Assembly: GCA_965216515.1 (NCBI GenBank)
Contig: OZ244173.1
Coordinates: 2,356,001-2,420,000 of the forward strand
Direction of reading: 5' to 3'
From: CAXMRP01 sp965216515
GTDB taxonomy: Bacteria > Pseudomonadota > Alphaproteobacteria > Rhizobiales > Afifellaceae
Length of the DNA stretch: 64,000 nt
The translations under genes were made by a program, and so were the position numbers. Shown piece after piece: positions 60,266-64,000 of the stretch (its first letter is position 1; each line of letters starts with the position of its first letter). The notes below the pieces were generated by a model. It was not told the DNA's origin and did no database searches. It worked only from the letters and a program-made list of their open reading frames with translations.

Positions 60266-60805
60266 TCAGCTTGATTTTTCGCTGGGGTCGATCTGATCGC
60301 GCAAATGCACGATTCCGACGATCAGTTCGATCAGCAGAACGACGCCATAGGCTGCGAAACCGGCAGCCATCAGGTAGTAGTACGGCGCATGCGATATGCT
60401 CAGGCTCGATGTGGTGTAGGCGCAAAGGAGCCCGCACATGCCGTTCCGGATCAACGCGGCGCATGCAAACCCGATAACGGCGATGCCAAGCACCCGGACA
60501 ACGATATCCGTCCAGCGGGTTACCGCGCGCCCGCCAACCATGTTGAGAACATCCACCGCAACATGCGCGCCGCGGCGCCCGCCATATGCCAGGGAAAGGG
60601 CAACGGTCACCGACAGGGTCAGACCGATAATGTCGCCCAGCCCGTTGATCGGATTGTTCAGAACGTATCGGAAGAACACCCCGACCCCGGTCATGACCAC
60701 AAGCGCCGCAATCGCCACGGCACCGATTGCCGCCAGCGCGCCGGTCACCCGATCCGTTAGCCCAAGCGCTAAGCCGGGCCGATCGGGCCGGGTCGGATCC
60801 GGCAC
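60266..60805 (-). CDS. dctQ: TRAP transporter small permease (DctQ family, second system)
   Basis: The protein has 179 residues with four membrane segments and the DctQ stretch GVGVFFRYVLNNPINGLGDI followed by YGGRRGAHVAVDVL. The start is a GTG at 60805, 24 bases after the binding-protein stop. The first 15 residues are Pro/Arg-rich and could be outside the true protein. Confidence 0.88.
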   Translation of the reverse strand: MPDPTRPDRPGLALGLTDRVTGALAAIGAVAIAALVVMTGVGVFFRYVLNNPINGLGDIIGLTLSVTVALSLAYGGRRGAHVAVDVLNMVGGRAVTRWTDIVVRVLGIAVIGFACAALIRNGMCGLLCAYTTSSLSISHAPYYYLMAAGFAAYGVVLLIELIVGIVHLRDQIDPSEKSS

Positions 60806-60828
60806 AGGTTCGGTGTCGGCTGGCGGAA

Positions 60829-61863
60829 CTATTGGCCCATCCCGTTATATGCATCGACCAGTTGCTGGCCCGACACTCCGGCCTCGGAGATCGATTGGGA
60901 GGTATCGATCTTCCCTGCCAGGAAGGCATCGACAACCGGCTGCATCGCCGCTTGCCATTCCATCCGCTGCCCATCGTTCAGCTTGATTTCCTCAACACCG
61001 TTTTTCTTCGCAAGACCGACGGCAGCGTCATAGAGCTGGTCGTATTTGGCCGCGCCGCCCAGGCTCAGCGCCAGCCCGGACGCATCGTCGACGCACGCCT
61101 TGTGCGATGCCGACAGGCTTTCGTAAACATCCTTGTTCATCAGCAGGAACATGCCCGATGACGACACCGGAAGGCCGGTGACGACATAGTTGGCCGGTTC
61201 AAAGAGTTTGAACGAACCGATCGCACTGGCCCCGATATGGACGCCGTCGATGACGTCGTTGGTGAAGTTCTGATGGACCACCGGGACCGGCTGCGAAACG
61301 GCGACCGCGCCCAGCGCATTGAGATAGGGTTCATCCTGGGGCGAGGTGACGCGGATTTTCAAACCCTTGAGGTCGTCGAGCGAATTGATTTTCTTCTTGG
61401 TCAGGAGAACCTTGCGATCGGTCGCCCACAACGCCAAAATTTTTGCATTGTATTCGGTTGCCACGAGATCCATCGCCGCCCACAGCTTGTTCGTCGCATC
61501 GACGCTGTTGTCCGTGAGGCCGGGGACAGTGATCGCCGTGCTGAAGGGAAAAACCTGACCGGTATAGCCCGGCAGGCCAAAGGCGATATCGGAAACGCCC
61601 TGCACAAGCGCGCCATACTGGGGCGGGCCGCCCTTCACCAGCGATCCGCCGAAATGGGCGGAAATCTTGAGATCCGGGCAGGCGGTTTCCACCGAGCTCT
61701 TGAACGGCTGAATGACTGCCGCATTCATCGGATGCGGAGCGCCGACGAAGTAGGAAAGGTTCAGTTCGGTTTCTGCATGCGCCGGGTGGCCGAATAGGCT
61801 GACAGCGGCGATCGCGGCCGAAGCCACCAGAATTTGCCTGAAAATGGTCGTCTCCACGCGCAT
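60829..61863 (-). CDS. dctP: TRAP transporter periplasmic binding protein (DctP family, second system)
   Basis: The protein has 344 residues with a signal peptide ending near GHPAHA. Family features are LNLSYFVGAPHPMNAAVIQP, DDLKGLKIRVTSPQDEPYLN with the substrate-carboxylate Arg, and VVHQNFTNDVIDGVHIG. I start at the ATG 61863; the open frame runs on for more than 1 kb upstream, but that is antisense to the monooxygenase gene. It is divergent from the monooxygenase gene, so the pair may share a promoter region (61864-62058) and a substrate, such as an aromatic acid. Confidence 0.92.
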   Translation of the reverse strand: MRVETTIFRQILVASAAIAAVSLFGHPAHAETELNLSYFVGAPHPMNAAVIQPFKSSVETACPDLKISAHFGGSLVKGGPPQYGALVQGVSDIAFGLPGYTGQVFPFSTAITVPGLTDNSVDATNKLWAAMDLVATEYNAKILALWATDRKVLLTKKKINSLDDLKGLKIRVTSPQDEPYLNALGAVAVSQPVPVVHQNFTNDVIDGVHIGASAIGSFKLFEPANYVVTGLPVSSSGMFLLMNKDVYESLSASHKACVDDASGLALSLGGAAKYDQLYDAAVGLAKKNGVEEIKLNDGQRMEWQAAMQPVVDAFLAGKIDTSQSISEAGVSGQQLVDAYNGMGQ

Positions 61864-62058
61864 GACAATCCTCCATATTGATCGCGGCAAACCCGCCCAT
61901 CGGGCGCAACCGTCCGCGGTGGCGCTGCGCTTTGTCATCTGCGCAATCGCGTGCCGGCAAACTATAGCCGCGTCGGGAAAATCGGTCCATCGACAGATCG
62001 CGTCCCGTTTCGCCGCCATTGACCATCCCCGATGCCTCGGCCACTCTCCGACCGGCAT

Positions 62059-63675
62059 ATGGGCGACACACAAACTCACGATGTTGTTGTTGTCGGTGGC
62101 GGTCCGGTGGGCCTGGGCCTGGCGATCGAGTTGGGCCAGCGCGGCATCCGGGTCGCTGTCGTTGAGCGCGCGACCGCCATGCACACCGTCCCGAAGGGCC
62201 AGAACCTGACCCAGCGGACCACCGAGCATTTCCATTTCTGGGGATGCGGAAAGGAATTGCGGGCGGCCCGGGTCCTGCCGGCCGGCTACGATGCCGGCGG
62301 ACTTGTCAGCTATCGCCAGATCTTGAGTGACTACGCATATGAATGGTTGCCGCGCCATGCCGTGCGGCAGTTCTATTTCACCGACAACGAACGATTGCCG
62401 CAATACGCCACGGAAAACGTGTTGCGGGCCCGCGCCGGCGCCATTCCGGAAATCACGATCTTCTACGGATGGTCGGGCGAGGAATTCGAGCAGGACGGAG
62501 ATGGTGTTGAAGTGTCGATCAGGAGTTGCGAAACCGGTGCGGTCCGAAACCTGCGCGGCGCATACTGTGTCGGATGCGACGGCAGCCAGTCTGCTGTCCG
62601 CGCCGCCGCCGGATTGCCGCAGGACTTGTCGGCCCATGACAGGCTGATGGTCCTTCTGGTGTTTCGTGCCAGCGGCCTTCAGCGCCTGCTGTCGGTCCAT
62701 CCGCCGAAATCGTTCTACAACGTCCTTCATCCTGATCTTGATGGCTACTGGCAGTTTCTCGGCCGGGTTGATCTCGGAACCACCTGGTTTTTCCACAGCC
62801 CCGTTCCGCCGGGAACGACCCGGGAGAATTTCGACTTCAAGGCGCTTTTGCACAGCGTGGTCGGACAGCCGTTTGATCTTGAACTGGATCATGTCGGCTT
62901 TTGGGAATTGCGGTTTGCCGTCGCCCGGCAATATCGGTCTGGGCGGATATTCATCGCCGGCGATGCCGCCCACAGCCATCCGCCCTATGGCGGATACGGC
63001 ATCAACACCGGGTTTGAGGATTCCCGCAATCTCGGCTGGAAACTCGCCGCGCAGATCCGCGGTTGGGCCGGCGCCGGGCTTCTCGACAGTTATTCCGCCG
63101 AGCGCCAGCCGGTCTTTGCCTCAACGGCACGCGATTTTATCGAGAATTTCATCATTGAGGACAGGGCGTTCTTGCGCCGCTACAGCCCGGAAAAGGATGA
63201 GGCGGAATTCGCGTCCAGATGGCGCCGCCGCAACGCCGATGCCGCAGAGGTCCGGGCCTTTGAGCCGAACTATGAAGGATCCCCGATCGTTTTCGGGGGC
63301 GGAGCGGGACCGCCTTCCGCCCTGGGCGATCATCGGCTGGAAGCGCGGGCGGGCCACCATCTGGCGCCGGCGCTATTGTCCGACGGGCGCAACATATATG
63401 ACGCGCTGGGACGGGACTTTGCGCTGCTTGCCTTTGGCGCCGACCCCGACATGGTCGCTGATTTCCGTCAGTCCGCCGGCACGCTCGGTATCCCGTTGCG
63501 GGTTATTGGCGACGACGAATCACAGTGCCAGCAGCGCTATCGCGCACCGCTGGTTCTGGTGCGCCCGGACAATTTCATTGCCTGGGTTGGCGCAAACGGG
63601 CCGGCTGAACAAATCCTGGCGACCGCCATCGGATCCTCCGACGACAGCCGCTGCCTCCGCGGGCCTAGTCCGTAG
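62059..63675 (+). CDS. FAD-dependent aromatic-type monooxygenase (PheA/MhpA family)
   Basis: The protein has 538 residues. Three flavin motifs are visible: GGGPVGLGLAIELGQRG near the N-terminus, the central DG-type YCVGCDGSQSAVR, and GDAAHSHPPYGGYGINTGFE with DSRNLGWKLA. A C-terminal thioredoxin-like region (about 440-535) ends in APLVLVRPDNFIAWVG, as in phenol and 3-hydroxyphenylpropionate hydroxylases. It hydroxylates an aromatic or related ring using NAD(P)H. ATG at 62059. Divergent from the TRAP operon and convergent with an SDR gene. Confidence 0.9.
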   Translation: MGDTQTHDVVVVGGGPVGLGLAIELGQRGIRVAVVERATAMHTVPKGQNLTQRTTEHFHFWGCGKELRAARVLPAGYDAGGLVSYRQILSDYAYEWLPRHAVRQFYFTDNERLPQYATENVLRARAGAIPEITIFYGWSGEEFEQDGDGVEVSIRSCETGAVRNLRGAYCVGCDGSQSAVRAAAGLPQDLSAHDRLMVLLVFRASGLQRLLSVHPPKSFYNVLHPDLDGYWQFLGRVDLGTTWFFHSPVPPGTTRENFDFKALLHSVVGQPFDLELDHVGFWELRFAVARQYRSGRIFIAGDAAHSHPPYGGYGINTGFEDSRNLGWKLAAQIRGWAGAGLLDSYSAERQPVFASTARDFIENFIIEDRAFLRRYSPEKDEAEFASRWRRRNADAAEVRAFEPNYEGSPIVFGGGAGPPSALGDHRLEARAGHHLAPALLSDGRNIYDALGRDFALLAFGADPDMVADFRQSAGTLGIPLRVIGDDESQCQQRYRAPLVLVRPDNFIAWVGANGPAEQILATAIGSSDDSRCLRGPSP

Positions 63676-64000
63676 CGGCCCCCAACTTGTGCAAATCAGA
63701 ATTCGCCAACGCGCCGACACCCCCGTCGACGGCAATATCCGCACCCTTGATCCAGGCGCTTTGCGGCCCGGCAAGAAAACAGATCACCTCGGCAATTTCG
63801 TCCGCCGTCCCCGGTCGGCCGGTTCGCGCGATGGCCGTGCGGGCCCGATCACCAAAGGCAGCAATGAAATCGTCCAGAATACCCGTCGACACCGCCGCCG
63901 GGCTCACCGTATTGGCGCGCACGCCTTGCCCGAGAAGACGCTCCGCCTGCGCCATTGTCCAAACGATCACGGCTTCCTTGGAAAGGTCATAGGCACGAAC
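63665..64000 (-). CDS. Short-chain dehydrogenase/reductase (partial, N-terminus off window)
   Basis: The last 112 residues of an SDR. The catalytic Tyr and Lys are seen at the window edge (AYDLSKEAVIVW, i.e. YxxxK), followed by VRANTVSPAAVSTGILDDF, GTADEIAEVICFLAG and IKGADIAVDGG. The start lies beyond base 64000. Its 3' end overlaps the monooxygenase 3' end by 11 bases on the opposite strand. Probably part of the same catabolic neighbourhood. Confidence 0.88.
   Translation of the reverse strand, partial: VRAYDLSKEAVIVWTMAQAERLLGQGVRANTVSPAAVSTGILDDFIAAFGDRARTAIARTGRPGTADEIAEVICFLAGPQSAWIKGADIAVDGGVGALANSDLHKLGAATD

Noticed and set aside
60829..62979. 716-residue version of the second TRAP binding protein
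   Set aside because: A normal signal peptide begins at the ATG 61863; the upstream 372 codons lie antisense to the monooxygenase gene.
1..64000. CRISPR array, insertion sequence, prophage or toxin-antitoxin module
   Set aside because: No regularly spaced repeats, transposase, integrase, phage structural or small toxin-like genes were recognised in any frame.

Overview
The window is GC-rich, densely coded DNA from a bacterium, most likely an alphaproteobacterium of the Rhodospirillales/Rhizobiales type. The evidence is the left-end housekeeping order (YbaK/ProX editing domain, CnoX-type thioredoxin with a WCGPC motif, LON-domain protein, Trm112/UPF0434-like protein) and the very high load of ABC and TRAP importers. 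I see no rRNA, insertion sequence, integrase, phage gene or CRISPR array.

Layout. 1-2604 is a housekeeping block on the minus strand, followed by one tRNA-Gly(GCC) at 2738-2812. Everything to its right is a chain of uptake-plus-catabolism cassettes. (a) 3331-7772: TRAP importer with a nitrilase-superfamily hydrolase and an RraA-like protein. (b) 8295-15817: complete MalEFGK-type ABC importer, split into divergent operons, with an aldolase-like TIM barrel and an FGGY kinase; substrate unknown. (c) 15962-25030: Rbs/Rha-type ABC importer, aldo/keto reductase, lactonase, FadR-type regulator, L-rhamnose mutarotase and L-rhamnonate dehydratase, i.e. a non-phosphorylative deoxysugar route. (d) 25297-35738: FCD-type GntR regulator, M20-like protein, phosphotriesterase-like lactonase, DHDPS-family lyase, a 961-residue fused iron-sulfur/flavin dehydrogenase of the HcnABC/opine/D-hydroxyproline type, DUF3830, and a polar amino acid ABC importer. 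(e) 35959-44202: short-chain dehydrogenase, HutC-type GntR, spermidine/putrescine-type ABC importer, HisD-family dehydrogenase and zinc alcohol dehydrogenase; the three dehydrogenases match the HpsO/HpsN/HpsP set for 2,3-dihydroxypropane-1-sulfonate (DHPS). (f) 44280-54229: dipeptide-type ABC importer bracketed by two different DUF4392 (D-glutamate cyclase family) genes, with LysR, RidA and a HAD phosphatase. (g) 54453-58376: 2-aminoethylphosphonate-type ABC importer with a fused double permease. (h) 58458-58904: BLUF photoreceptor. (i) 58951-64000: second TRAP importer, aromatic-type FAD monooxygenase, and a short-chain dehydrogenase cut by the window end.

How it works together. Each cassette pairs an importer with two to five enzymes and usually its own regulator. 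This suggests a generalist heterotroph feeding on deoxysugars, sulfonates, phosphonates, amino acid derivatives and organic acids. Four of the ABC operons carry a perfect GC-rich stem-loop directly after the binding-protein gene, which probably raises binding-protein mRNA relative to the membrane subunits.

The most novel-looking parts are the DUF4392/dipeptide-importer locus (f), the fused four-domain dehydrogenase cluster (d), the HpsNOP-like trio with a polyamine-type importer (e), and the kinase/aldolase sugar cassette (b). All functional assignments come from reading sequence motifs; no database search was possible.
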